From Dehalococcoidia bacterium UBA1332 (GTDB lineage Bacteria > Chloroflexota > Dehalococcoidia > Lucifugimonadales > Lucifugimonadaceae): DNA of 17,171 bases. Both the position numbers and the translations under genes were made by a program. The notes under the pieces are model-generated. The model was not told where the DNA came from, did not search any database, and was given only the letters and a program-made list of their open reading frames with translations. The DNA lies in assembly GCA_002306745.1 (NCBI GenBank), contig DBSW01000161.1, forward strand, positions 565-17,735, given 5' to 3'. Each line of letters starts with the position of its first letter. Positions within the stretch are counted from its first letter, which is position 1. Positions 1 through 6,976 of the stretch are shown in pieces.

Positions 1-1
1 T

Positions 2-271
2 GAAATAGCAGTTATGGGGCCAGAGGGTGCCATTAATGTGATACGGCGTCGCGAAATCGCTGAAGCTGAAGATGTCGAAGCTAAAAGAGCAGAACTTGTA
101 GCGGACTATCGAAATCAATTCGCAAACCCATATATCGCCGCAAATCGAGGTTATGTAGACGATGTTATAGACCCAGCGGAAACTCGACCAGAATTAATCA
201 AAGCATTAAGAATGCTGGAATCTAAAGTTGACAGCATTCCTCCTAAAAAGCACGGAAACATTCCTCTATAG
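2..271 (+). CDS. Acyl-CoA carboxylase carboxyltransferase (propionyl-CoA carboxylase beta type), C-terminal fragment
   Basis: Only the last 89 residues are present; the gene runs off the left edge and the frame is open from base 2. The family transfers a carboxyl group from carboxybiotin to propionyl- or acetyl-CoA, or runs the reverse reaction in methylmalonyl-CoA decarboxylase alpha subunits. The fragment begins EIAVMGPEGAINVI, the family's late crotonase-fold segment. It continues with NPYIAANRGYVDDVIDP and ETRPELIKAL, and ends in PPKKHGNIPL, which is the near-invariant C-terminus of PccB-type carboxyltransferases. The end is therefore complete. The substrate (propionyl-, methylcrotonyl- or acetyl-CoA) cannot be decided from this fragment. 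The following MazG-like frame overlaps or abuts the stop, suggesting one transcript. Confidence 0.9.
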   Translation, partial: EIAVMGPEGAINVIRRREIAEAEDVEAKRAELVADYRNQFANPYIAANRGYVDDVIDPAETRPELIKALRMLESKVDSIPPKKHGNIPL

Positions 272-719
272 GGTCGAATCATTGCCGTATACAGCAAAAG
301 AACATCACCCACGCAAATACGCTCCGAACATCGTCGAGCGAAACGTATTCGTAGATTCCGTCGCCCGTATGGCTGGCGAAGTGTGGGATTTCCACAATCG
401 ATTCCAAGTCGGTTCCGGTCAATTTGAGGGTAACAATCCGACAGAAATAGTTGCAAATCGAACAAACATATTAGATGAAGAGATTAACGAACTAGCAGAA
501 GCAATAAGTCAAAACGAAGGGGATGACGCAGTCGCCGATGAAACTGCAGACATTTTATTCGTGGCTATGGGGCATGCAGAAGCTATGGGAATGCCTGGAA
601 TTGAAGGAATACAGAGAGTAACAGAGAAGTCAGCGGCAAAAACCAACAAAACCCATGCCATCCGACCAGACACTGGCAAAGTTCTACCGATCAAAGGAAA
701 AGCACACAAGTGGAAATAA
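228..719 (+). CDS. MazG-like nucleotide pyrophosphohydrolase family protein
   Basis: Members of the all-alpha NTP pyrophosphatase superfamily hydrolyse nucleoside triphosphates or related compounds to monophosphate and pyrophosphate with Mg2+. The metal-binding pattern EExxE...ExxD is visible as EEINE (residues 84-88) and ETAD (105-108), inside two helices. The C-terminal segment (VTEKSAAKTNKTHAI, then PDTGKVLPIKG) is also usual for short MazG-like proteins. At 163 residues it is a single-domain form, not the duplicated E. coli MazG. The start is uncertain. TTG at 228 has GGAA seven bases upstream but overlaps the previous gene by 44 bases. TTG at 282 lies just past that stop, and the first ATG (369) would cut into the conserved first helix. 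The substrate is unknown; housecleaning of modified nucleotides is the usual inference. Confidence 0.8.
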   Translation: MTAFLLKSTETFLYRVESLPYTAKEHHPRKYAPNIVERNVFVDSVARMAGEVWDFHNRFQVGSGQFEGNNPTEIVANRTNILDEEINELAEAISQNEGDDAVADETADILFVAMGHAEAMGMPGIEGIQRVTEKSAAKTNKTHAIRPDTGKVLPIKGKAHKWK

Positions 720-785
720 CTGAAAGTCATTTCCGATCTTTCTAAACAAAAAACACCGCTAGTGAGGCACTAAGGAAAAGAAACT

Positions 786-1715
786 ATGAAATTTAAAGTG
801 ACAGTTGTTGGGTCGGGATTCGTAGGAGCGACCACGGCACAAAGAGTTTTCGAAACCGGCTATGCCGACGTAGTCCTTGTAGATATCGTCGAAGGTAAAC
901 CACAGGGCATAGCACTCGACATGCTTGAATCAGGTCCAGTAATCGGAACTGATGCGCAAGTCACAGGCGCAAACACCTATGAGAAAACAGCGAACTCTGA
1001 TGTCGTTGTTATCACAGCAGGCCTGCCCCGCAAACCTGGTATGAGTCGTGATGACCTATTACTTACCAACATGAAGATAGTTGGCTCTGTCACCGAAGAA
1101 GTAGCAAAATATTCCCCAAACTCAATCATTATCGTGGTTTCGAATCCATTAGATGCAATGGTCCAGCACGCACTACATGTGAGTGGGTTTTCTAAAGAAC
1201 GTGTAATAGGAATGGCTGGAATCCTAGACACTGCGCGATTCCGAACATTCCTGTCTCAAGAGTTAAATGTTTCTGTAACTAACGTATCTGCATATGTATT
1301 AGGCGGTCATGGGGACACAATGGTCCCGCTAATCGGCTCCACAACGGTAGGCGGTGTCCCAGTGGCAAAACTTATCAATTCCGATCGACTGGAAGAGATC
1401 GTGCAAAGAACCCGAGATGGAGGAGCAGAGATCGTCAGCCTACTAAAGACGGGATCGGCCTACTACGCACCATCAGCTGCTGTTGCACAAATGGTGGAAG
1501 CGATCTTACTCGATCGTAAAGAGATCTTACCTTGTGCTGCATACTTAGAAGGAGAATATGGCATTAGGGGACTCTATGCTGGTGTACCTATCAAGCTTGG
1601 CTCCAGAGGTGTAGAAGAGATCATTGAAGTAGAACTAACAGATACAGAATCAGCAGCCTTGCAAGCTTCAGCAGACTCCGTTCAAGAACTCGTCGAAATA
1701 ATGGCTAAAGCGTAA
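786..1715 (+). CDS. mdh: Malate dehydrogenase, LDH-like type
   Basis: This enzyme interconverts malate and oxaloacetate with NAD(H) in the cytoplasmic TCA cycle. The protein has 309 residues, normal for the LDH-like tetrameric MDH family. The N-terminal Rossmann motif is GSGFVG (9-14), and Asp33 after the second strand indicates NAD rather than NADP. The mobile loop is PRKPGMSR (81-88). Its arginine at 82, where lactate dehydrogenase has glutamine, marks malate specificity. Asn120, Asp148, Arg151 and catalytic His175 (GGHGDTMVP) are all present. The start is ATG, with AGGAAAAG about six bases upstream. It lies 66 bases after the MazG-like gene and 187 bases before the SDR gene. The sequence recalls Chloroflexus MDH (GSAYYAP, AQMVEA, VPIKLG). 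Confidence 0.96.
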   Translation: MKFKVTVVGSGFVGATTAQRVFETGYADVVLVDIVEGKPQGIALDMLESGPVIGTDAQVTGANTYEKTANSDVVVITAGLPRKPGMSRDDLLLTNMKIVGSVTEEVAKYSPNSIIIVVSNPLDAMVQHALHVSGFSKERVIGMAGILDTARFRTFLSQELNVSVTNVSAYVLGGHGDTMVPLIGSTTVGGVPVAKLINSDRLEEIVQRTRDGGAEIVSLLKTGSAYYAPSAAVAQMVEAILLDRKEILPCAAYLEGEYGIRGLYAGVPIKLGSRGVEEIIEVELTDTESAALQASADSVQELVEIMAKA

Positions 1716-1741
1716 TTGCAAGATCGTGCTTGACCAACATA

Positions 1742-1758
1742 CCCATAAATCATATGGG
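1742..1758 (+). repeat. Short perfect inverted repeat downstream of mdh
   Basis: CCCATA and TATGGG form a six-base-pair stem with a five-base loop (AATCA), 27 bases after the mdh stop. No run of T follows on the + strand, so it is a poor intrinsic terminator. It could be chance or an operator-like palindrome. It lies in the 187-base spacer between mdh and the SDR gene, the largest gap in the window, where I see no other gene and no convincing promoter. Confidence 0.2.
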
Positions 1759-1902
1759 CAAATTAAGTCACGTTTTACAGCGCGCATGTCACTAACACAT
1801 TAATGCCCAATCAACAGAACCATAGGGTGTAATTTACGGCTGCAATCAATACTTGACTCTATCCAACACTGATCAAACACCAAATAAGGGAACCAAAAAC
1901 TT

Positions 1903-2643
1903 ATGACAGGAAGGCTAGTCGGAAAAAAAGCTCTAGTGACTGCTGCTGCGCAAGGTATTGGGGAGGCAACAGCCCGGGCATTCGCTGCAGAAGGTGCGGA
2001 AGTATGGGCTACAGACATAAACCTAGAGAAGCTTGCGAATCTTGAAATAGTCGAAGGATTAACTACACGCCGATGTGATGTCACGGACGCATCTTCGATT
2101 GCGACCCTCTTAATTGAAACCGGTGCACCGGACATTCTATTTAACTGTGCTGGTTTCGTTGCCGTGGGCACTATACTTGACACATCCGAAGATGAGTGGG
2201 ATTTCTCTTTCGAACTCAACGTGAAATCCCTGTACAGGATGCTACAAGCCTACTTACCTCCAATGATAAAAAATGGTGGTGGTTCAATAATAAACATGGG
2301 GTCGCTCGCATCACACTTGATGGGTGTTTCGGATCGAGCTGCTTACACCGCAACTAAGGCCGCAGTTATAGGCCTTACAAAATCAGTCGCAAAAGACTAT
2401 CTGACAGATCACATACGCGTTAACGCTATAGCACCTGCAACAGTCGAAACTCCATCTCTTCAAGAACGGATCAATGCAACAGGAGATGCAAAAGCAGCAC
2501 GGGCTGCGTTCATTGCCCGTCAACCGATGGGACGTATTGGAACTCCTGAAGAGATCGCTCACCTTGCCGTCTATCTTGGCTCTGATGAGTCCGCTTACAC
2601 TACAGGTCAAGTACATGTAGTCGACGGGGCAATGAGCTTATAA
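1903..2643 (+). CDS. Short-chain dehydrogenase/reductase, DHRS6/BDH2-like
   Basis: This is a classical SDR of 246 residues, an NAD(H)-dependent oxidoreductase. The cofactor loop is TAAAQGIG (13-20), an Ala-rich variant of TGxxxGIG. Asp38 after the second strand favours NAD. NCAG follows at 81-84, and the catalytic set is Ser134, Tyr148 and Lys152 (YTATK). Several stretches closely resemble human DHRS6 (BDH2) as I recall it: TAAAQGIG, ATDIN, the AGF segment, KAAVIGLTKSVA and TPSLQERI. DHRS6 is a cytosolic 3-hydroxybutyrate dehydrogenase type 2. Bacterial relatives include sugar-acid dehydrogenases such as 2-keto-3-deoxy-L-fuconate dehydrogenase, so the substrate is not fixed by sequence. ATG is preceded by AAGGGA, eleven bases upstream. 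It is the last + strand gene before the convergent junction. Confidence 0.88.
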   Translation: MTGRLVGKKALVTAAAQGIGEATARAFAAEGAEVWATDINLEKLANLEIVEGLTTRRCDVTDASSIATLLIETGAPDILFNCAGFVAVGTILDTSEDEWDFSFELNVKSLYRMLQAYLPPMIKNGGGSIINMGSLASHLMGVSDRAAYTATKAAVIGLTKSVAKDYLTDHIRVNAIAPATVETPSLQERINATGDAKAARAAFIARQPMGRIGTPEEIAHLAVYLGSDESAYTTGQVHVVDGAMSL

Positions 2644-2688
2644 ATACAAACGCAATAAGCTGATTACTTAGTGATTTTATAGCCAAGG

Positions 2689-2706
2689 CTTTGCAAACAA
2701 GCAAAG
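2689..2706 (+). repeat. Six-base inverted repeat in the convergent spacer
   Basis: CTTTGC and GCAAAG pair perfectly around the loop AAACAA, 46 bases past the SDR stop. No T run follows on either strand, so a terminator role is only suggested by its position between convergent genes. Confidence 0.2.
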
Positions 2707-2718
2707 ACAGTTTGAAAA

Positions 2719-2749
2719 AGCAATTAGCCAATAAGAAAATTAAATTGCT
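2719..2749 (-). terminator. Possible weak terminator at the end of the nuo-sdh gene run
   Basis: On the - strand AGCAATT (2749-2743) and AATTGCT (2725-2719) form a seven-pair stem with a 17-base loop, continuing into TTTT. The first arm overlaps the TAG stop of the HdrB-like gene. The stem has only two G-C pairs and the loop is long, so it is a marginal intrinsic terminator. Its position is right for ending the long - strand unit. Confidence 0.22.
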
Positions 2750-3644
2750 ATGCCAGTACTGGAGCATCCTTTGCTTTGCGAACGATCTCTTTTGTAGAGA
2801 CGATGTGCTTCTGAAGCCCTAGATCTTTTTCACTTATACCCATCGCAAGTCCGATTAGTTGTGGCACATGGATTACAGGCAAATCAGCCTTATCACCTCG
2901 GACCTGTCTCCGCGCCTTAGGTTGATATCCATCTAAGTTTAGATGGCACAGTGGACATGGTGTAACCATTGCATCCGCACCTAGATCCTTTGCTGTCCCT
3001 GTATGATTCGCAACCATCTTCATAGAGTTTGCTTGGTTAATGAACAAAATTGGGAACCCGCAACACGCAGTTTTTCCAGCGAAATCTGTAACGTTACCAC
3101 CCACACTCTCTATAAGATCTTCTAGCGAAGTCTCGCGCTGGGGATTGGTAGGAAACTCTAGTGCTTCTGAAGGTCGGACCATATAGCATCCATAAAACGG
3201 TGCCATATTTATGCCGGTCAATTCACGAGTAAATGTTTCACGCAATTTATCTAGGCCTATATCTTCGATCAAAGCCCATAGAAGGTGCTTAATAGAAGTA
3301 GTTCCTTTGTACTCTAGACCTTCTTCAGAAAGGTGACGATTGATCTCAGCCAGATATTCAGGATCCTGTTTAACTCGATGATTTGCCTGTGACATAACGC
3401 CCTGACAGGTAGAACAAAGAACCATGATCGGAAGCCCCATCTGTTCAGCCATCGCAAACGTACGAACGTTAAGAATATCGCCCATTTTTCGGTTTTTTTC
3501 TTGAAGAACACCTGCGCCAGTACATGCCGCTTTAGTCAGTTCTAAATGTTCTATACCAAGGCGCTTCATGACAGCTATGGCCGAGTCGTATAGTTCTGGC
3601 GCACCACCTCTCGCTACGCACCCCGGATAGAACGCATACTTCAT
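2748..3644 (-). CDS. HdrB/SdhE-like CCG-domain subunit of succinate dehydrogenase
   Basis: The protein has 298 residues with two cysteine-rich (CCG, DUF224) domains, as in heterodisulfide reductase subunit HdrB and the third subunit of type E succinate:quinone reductases. That subunit is often called SdhE, but is unrelated to the flavinylation factor of the same name. In the C-terminal domain all five ligands are present: C153, the pair C194-C195 and C230-x2-C233, enough for a non-cubane [4Fe-4S] cluster. In the N-terminal domain C9, C41, C77 and C80 are present, but the second cysteine of the CC pair is Thr42. There are no obvious membrane-spanning segments, so it would be a peripheral subunit passing electrons from SdhB toward quinone or another acceptor. 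It overlaps sdhB as TAATG, implying coupled translation. A role in a fumarate or heterodisulfide reductase complex is an alternative. Confidence 0.88.
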   Translation of the reverse strand: MKYAFYPGCVARGGAPELYDSAIAVMKRLGIEHLELTKAACTGAGVLQEKNRKMGDILNVRTFAMAEQMGLPIMVLCSTCQGVMSQANHRVKQDPEYLAEINRHLSEEGLEYKGTTSIKHLLWALIEDIGLDKLRETFTRELTGINMAPFYGCYMVRPSEALEFPTNPQRETSLEDLIESVGGNVTDFAGKTACCGFPILFINQANSMKMVANHTGTAKDLGADAMVTPCPLCHLNLDGYQPKARRQVRGDKADLPVIHVPQLIGLAMGISEKDLGLQKHIVSTKEIVRKAKDAPVLA

Positions 3645-4621
3645 TAATCTTCATCCTCCACTCGCTTATATAGGTCCTTCACTTTTTGATTATCTTCTGC
3701 TTTGTGAGGTAAAACTGGCGGTAATTTGCCCCGACGCATTGCAGCTAGACCAATAGGAGCAAGATCAAGCAATCTAGGAATGTTGGTCCATCCCGCTGAA
3801 TCGATGGCTAGGCGGGTTTCATCAAGACGACCATTTTTCTTTACGGACTTGTAGAAAGATTCAGTATGATGATACCCAGAGGTATTGGTGTTACCTGCCA
3901 TAATTGCATCTTCCCTAAGCTCCATGATCCGATCCATAGGAGCTACACCTTTTGGACAAACCTCCACACACTTCATGCAACGGGTACAGTCCCAAATACC
4001 GCCGTCCTCGTTATTAAGTTTCTCGAGGCGTTCTGAGCGCTTAGCATCTCGAGGATCCTCTGTGAATCTCCATGCCTTAGCAAGCGCTGCAGGACCGATA
4101 AAATTGGCATCAACCTCAAGAACCGTACAGTCAGACACGCAGCAACCACACATGATGCAGTTCATACTAGTTAACAAATTCTCCATGGACTCGTTCGATG
4201 CAGTATATTCACCTTTTTCCGGAACGAAACTCGGTTGAAGATATGGTTCTACACGATTAATTTGGTCGAAAAATGTGTCCAATGAAACAACTAAGTCCCT
4301 GACCACGTGCTGGTTACCCATTGGCTCAATAATGAGTTTCTCTCCATGCGGAGCAACATCGACAACTCGAGTCTTGCAAACGAGCTTGGCAGAGCCGTTC
4401 ACTTTCATACCACAAGAACCACATATAGATGCTCGACACGCACAGCGCAAAGCTAAAGTCCCATCATTCTGTTCACGTACCTCAATTAAAGAATCAAGAA
4501 CAGTAGAATCAGGGTGAATATCAACTTCGTACTCCTGCCACCAAGTTTTGCCACCGCTTTCTGCAGGGTCAAAGCGTTTAATTTTGAGATTTACTTTCAT
4601 CGTTTCCGAATTAGCAGCCAT
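3644..4621 (-). CDS. sdhB: Succinate dehydrogenase/fumarate reductase iron-sulfur subunit
   Basis: This subunit relays electrons from the SdhA flavin toward the quinone-side subunit. The ferredoxin-like domain binds [2Fe-2S] through C62, C67, C70 and C82 (CRASICGSC). The second domain has C155, C158, C161 and C165 for a [4Fe-4S] cluster, then C212-x2-C215-x2-C218-x3-C222-P. Standard SdhB lacks a cysteine at the 215 position and binds [3Fe-4S] there. Here a full [4Fe-4S] motif is present, as reported for type E enzymes. At 325 residues it is about 85 longer than E. coli SdhB. Most of the excess lies after C222 and includes HHTESFYKSV and KKNGRLDETRL, a helical tail of the kind seen in HdrC and archaeal SdhB. 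Three bases separate it from sdhA, and the next gene overlaps its stop. Confidence 0.94.
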   Translation of the reverse strand: MAANSETMKVNLKIKRFDPAESGGKTWWQEYEVDIHPDSTVLDSLIEVREQNDGTLALRCACRASICGSCGMKVNGSAKLVCKTRVVDVAPHGEKLIIEPMGNQHVVRDLVVSLDTFFDQINRVEPYLQPSFVPEKGEYTASNESMENLLTSMNCIMCGCCVSDCTVLEVDANFIGPAALAKAWRFTEDPRDAKRSERLEKLNNEDGGIWDCTRCMKCVEVCPKGVAPMDRIMELREDAIMAGNTNTSGYHHTESFYKSVKKNGRLDETRLAIDSAGWTNIPRLLDLAPIGLAAMRRGKLPPVLPHKAEDNQKVKDLYKRVEDED

Positions 4622-4624
4622 TAT

Positions 4625-6307
4625 TTAGTAAACCCTCTTTACTGGTTCCCATTGAGTGATCGTGACATCGGAGGTTTCTACACGAACACCATGCTCGGCA
4701 CCGTCATCTTTATACATCAAAGTATGTTTAAGCCAATTCTGATCGTCTCGATCTTTGATGTCTGTCCGAAAATGAGCGCCACGACTCTCCTTACGAGTAA
4801 GTGCTCCAGCTACAACAGTCTCTGCGCAGTCGACCATAAATTCCAGTTCTAAGGCAAACATCAAATCGGTATTGAACACTTTTCCCTTATTTTCGATTGA
4901 AAACCCGCCAATTCTGGACTTGATATCGATCAAGTTCTCCAAAGCACCTTCCATAGAATTCTGGTCACGGAACACACCAATTCCTTTTGTCATTCCTCGA
5001 GCCATATCATTACGAATTGTTGCAACCCGCTCACCTTTGGGTCGATCTAATAGCGCCTGAATGCGAGATTTCTCATATTCTAGGTCGTCCTCAGAACTAC
5101 TGTGACCACCTAAATTCTTGATGTATTCAACAGCGTGTACACCCGAACGACGACCAAAAACTACAGTGTCTAATAAAGAGTTCGCACCCAAGCGATTTGC
5201 TCCATGAACACTAACATTTGCACATTCACCTGCGGCATATAACCCAGGAATGATTGTTTCTCCATCTACATTTGTTTTAATTCCACCCATAATGTAGTGC
5301 ATGCCCGGGCGAACTGGAACAGGTTGCTCAGCCATATCAATACCCAAGAATTCCACTGATACCTCCTGAAGATACCCGAGCTTAGCTTCAATGTAGTCTC
5401 GACCAAGATGTCGCAGGTCGAGGAGGACATTACCGTCAACTCCCCTGCCCTCATCTATTTCCGTCTGTTCTGCGCGCGAAACAACATCTCTTGAAGCCAA
5501 CTCCATGTAATCCGGAGCTGTCTTTTCCATAAATCGCTCTCCAGAGGAATTGAGAAGATACCCTCCCTCGCCTCGAGCAGCCTCTGACATCAAAATACCA
5601 GTACGCGCAAGCGTCGTCGGGTGGTACTGGATCATCTCCATATCCATTAAGGGAACACCTGCTCTATACGCTAGGGATAAGCCATCACCTGTACAAATCA
5701 GCGCATTTGTTGACGGCTCAAACACTCGGCCTGCCCCACCAGCCGCCATGATCACAGCTTTTGCCTTGATCGTGTGCATCTCTCCACTCTTTAAATCAAT
5801 TGCAACAACCCCACGACAAGCCCCATCTTCCACGATCAATTTGGTGACAAACCATTCTTCATAAACATTTAATCCAAGCTTAAGTGCCTGCTCATAAAGA
5901 ACGTGGAGTATTGCGGATCCGGTGATTGCACCCACGAAAAAGGTTCGTGCAACTTTCTGACCTCCAAAAGCACGGGTACCCAGTTTACCGTCCTCGCCTC
6001 GGCTAAAAATAACACCCATTCGCTCGAGCTCTAGTACCGCTTCACCCGCCTCGCTTGACATCACTTCAACCGCATCCTGATCAGCAAGAAAATCGCTTCC
6101 CTTAATTGTGTCGAATGCGTGTCCTTCCCAATCATCACCACGATCAGTTAAAGGTGCATTGATACCACCTTGAGCGGCATTCGAGTGGCTCCTTACAGGG
6201 TGAACTTTAGAAATAACCGCTACATCGGCTTCAGACTTGGTAACCTCAACGGCTGCCCTGAGACCGGCCAGGCCACCGCCAATAATCAGGACATCATGTT
6301 CATACAT
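4625..6307 (-). CDS. sdhA: Succinate dehydrogenase/fumarate reductase flavoprotein subunit
   Basis: The catalytic subunit oxidises succinate to fumarate, or the reverse, with covalently bound FAD. The N-terminal FAD motif is GGGLAG (10-15). His41 in RSHSNAAQGG is the expected covalent flavin ligand. Substrate-site residues are in place: His229 (HPTTL), Glu242 and Arg245 (SEAARGEGG), the proton-shuttle arginine in SRDVV (Arg273), His337 (MHYIMGG) and Arg372 (GANRLGANSLLD). The length of 560 residues is normal. There is no twin-arginine or other signal peptide, so it should face the cytoplasm. The start is the ATG directly before YEHDVLIIGGG. sdhB follows after three bases, and the NUDIX gene ends 33 bases upstream. 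No haem-binding membrane anchor (sdhC/sdhD) gene lies beside it. Confidence 0.96.
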   Translation of the reverse strand: MYEHDVLIIGGGLAGLRAAVEVTKSEADVAVISKVHPVRSHSNAAQGGINAPLTDRGDDWEGHAFDTIKGSDFLADQDAVEVMSSEAGEAVLELERMGVIFSRGEDGKLGTRAFGGQKVARTFFVGAITGSAILHVLYEQALKLGLNVYEEWFVTKLIVEDGACRGVVAIDLKSGEMHTIKAKAVIMAAGGAGRVFEPSTNALICTGDGLSLAYRAGVPLMDMEMIQYHPTTLARTGILMSEAARGEGGYLLNSSGERFMEKTAPDYMELASRDVVSRAEQTEIDEGRGVDGNVLLDLRHLGRDYIEAKLGYLQEVSVEFLGIDMAEQPVPVRPGMHYIMGGIKTNVDGETIIPGLYAAGECANVSVHGANRLGANSLLDTVVFGRRSGVHAVEYIKNLGGHSSSEDDLEYEKSRIQALLDRPKGERVATIRNDMARGMTKGIGVFRDQNSMEGALENLIDIKSRIGGFSIENKGKVFNTDLMFALELEFMVDCAETVVAGALTRKESRGAHFRTDIKDRDDQNWLKHTLMYKDDGAEHGVRVETSDVTITQWEPVKRVY

Positions 6308-6340
6308 AGGTTCGTCTCGTTTTGTGCTCGTGTGTGAGTT

Positions 6341-6901
6341 TCATTTGTTCTTATTTACGATAATAGGTTTATAGACATACTTTGCAATCAACAACGCTGC
6401 GATCGACATCTGATCTTCTAGTTCGCCAGTAGAAATCAACCGGTCAAGATCTTCGAAGCCTACTTCTTCAACAGCAATGTCTTCACCATCGTCTGACGGC
6501 AATACAGAGGGCACTAGATCAGTTGCAACAAATGTATACGTATACTCAGTCGAATATCCTGGAGCGACCCATGAACCACCAATCTGAGTTAATGTACCGG
6601 CTTTATATCCAACCTCTTCTTGTAATTCCCTGTGTGCCGTGATGTCTGGACTTTCGCCTTTTTCTATCGTCCCAGCCGATACTTCTAACAAGTAACGTGC
6701 CGCCGGGATCCGATACTGTCTAACTAAAAGAATTTTCCCGTTGTTCGTAATTGGTATAACGACCACTGAACCGGGATGCTCAACTATCTCACGATCAAAC
6801 GCTGGACCATTTTCGAAGCGAGCTCTATCAACCCGTAGAGAAATTCTATTTCCCTCGTACTTACGCTCAACTGCAACAATGGTAGGACGTTTGGGTAGCA
6901 A
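6341..6901 (-). CDS. NUDIX hydrolase, ADP-ribose pyrophosphatase type
   Basis: NUDIX enzymes of this group cleave ADP-ribose to AMP and ribose 5-phosphate, removing a by-product of NAD breakdown. The NUDIX box Gx5Ex7REUxEExGU is complete from Gly77 to Tyr99 (Glu83, Arg91, Glu92, Glu95, Glu96, Gly98). Upstream are RQYRIPA and EVSAGTIE, and Pro114 lies 15 residues past the box (VAPGYSTE), which is the ADP-ribose pyrophosphatase signature. The length of 186 residues is usual for NudF-like proteins. The only in-frame start upstream of the domain is TTG at 6901; an in-frame TAA lies five codons further up. A nearby ATG (6912) is out of frame. No clear ribosome-binding site is seen. The location between nadK and sdhA fits NAD metabolism. 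Other dinucleotide substrates remain possible. Confidence 0.88.
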   Translation of the reverse strand: MLPKRPTIVAVERKYEGNRISLRVDRARFENGPAFDREIVEHPGSVVVIPITNNGKILLVRQYRIPAARYLLEVSAGTIEKGESPDITAHRELQEEVGYKAGTLTQIGGSWVAPGYSTEYTYTFVATDLVPSVLPSDDGEDIAVEEVGFEDLDRLISTGELEDQMSIAALLIAKYVYKPIIVNKNK

Positions 6902-6910
6902 AACTGTACC

Positions 6911-6916
6911 ATTTTA
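6911..6916 (-). promoter_or_regulatory. Possible -10 element before the NUDIX gene
   Basis: TAAAAT on the - strand matches TATAAT at five of six bases and ends nine bases before the TTG start, which would give a nearly leaderless message. No good -35 is spaced correctly. An alternative pair slightly upstream is TTGATG, 16 bases, TTAAAT. AT-rich sequence makes chance matches common, so this is only a candidate for an internal promoter in the 75-base nadK-NUDIX gap. Confidence 0.2.
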
Positions 6917-6976
6917 CCGAATTTAACCTACAGAAATATCGCCATCAAAAGCTCTTTCTATCGAACTTTACTACGT

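Noticed and set aside
1853..1881. TTGACT upstream of the SDR gene as a -35 box
   Set aside because: No acceptable -10 sequence lies 16-18 bases downstream, so I did not call a promoter. TTGACC at 1730 followed by TATGGG is equally weak.
1800..2219. Open frame of 139 codons on the - strand opposite the SDR gene
   Set aside because: It lies antisense to a gene with intact SDR motifs, and its translation (serine-rich, no recognisable domain) looks like a shadow.
2748..3644. Heterodisulfide reductase of methanogenic type
   Set aside because: There is no hdrA or hdrC gene nearby, and the gene is coupled to sdhA/sdhB, so a succinate dehydrogenase partner is more likely.
3885..4238. Open frame of 117 codons on the + strand opposite sdhB, with others opposite sdhA, nuoM and nuoL
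   Set aside because: All are antisense to well-conserved genes and show no family motif or ribosome-binding site.
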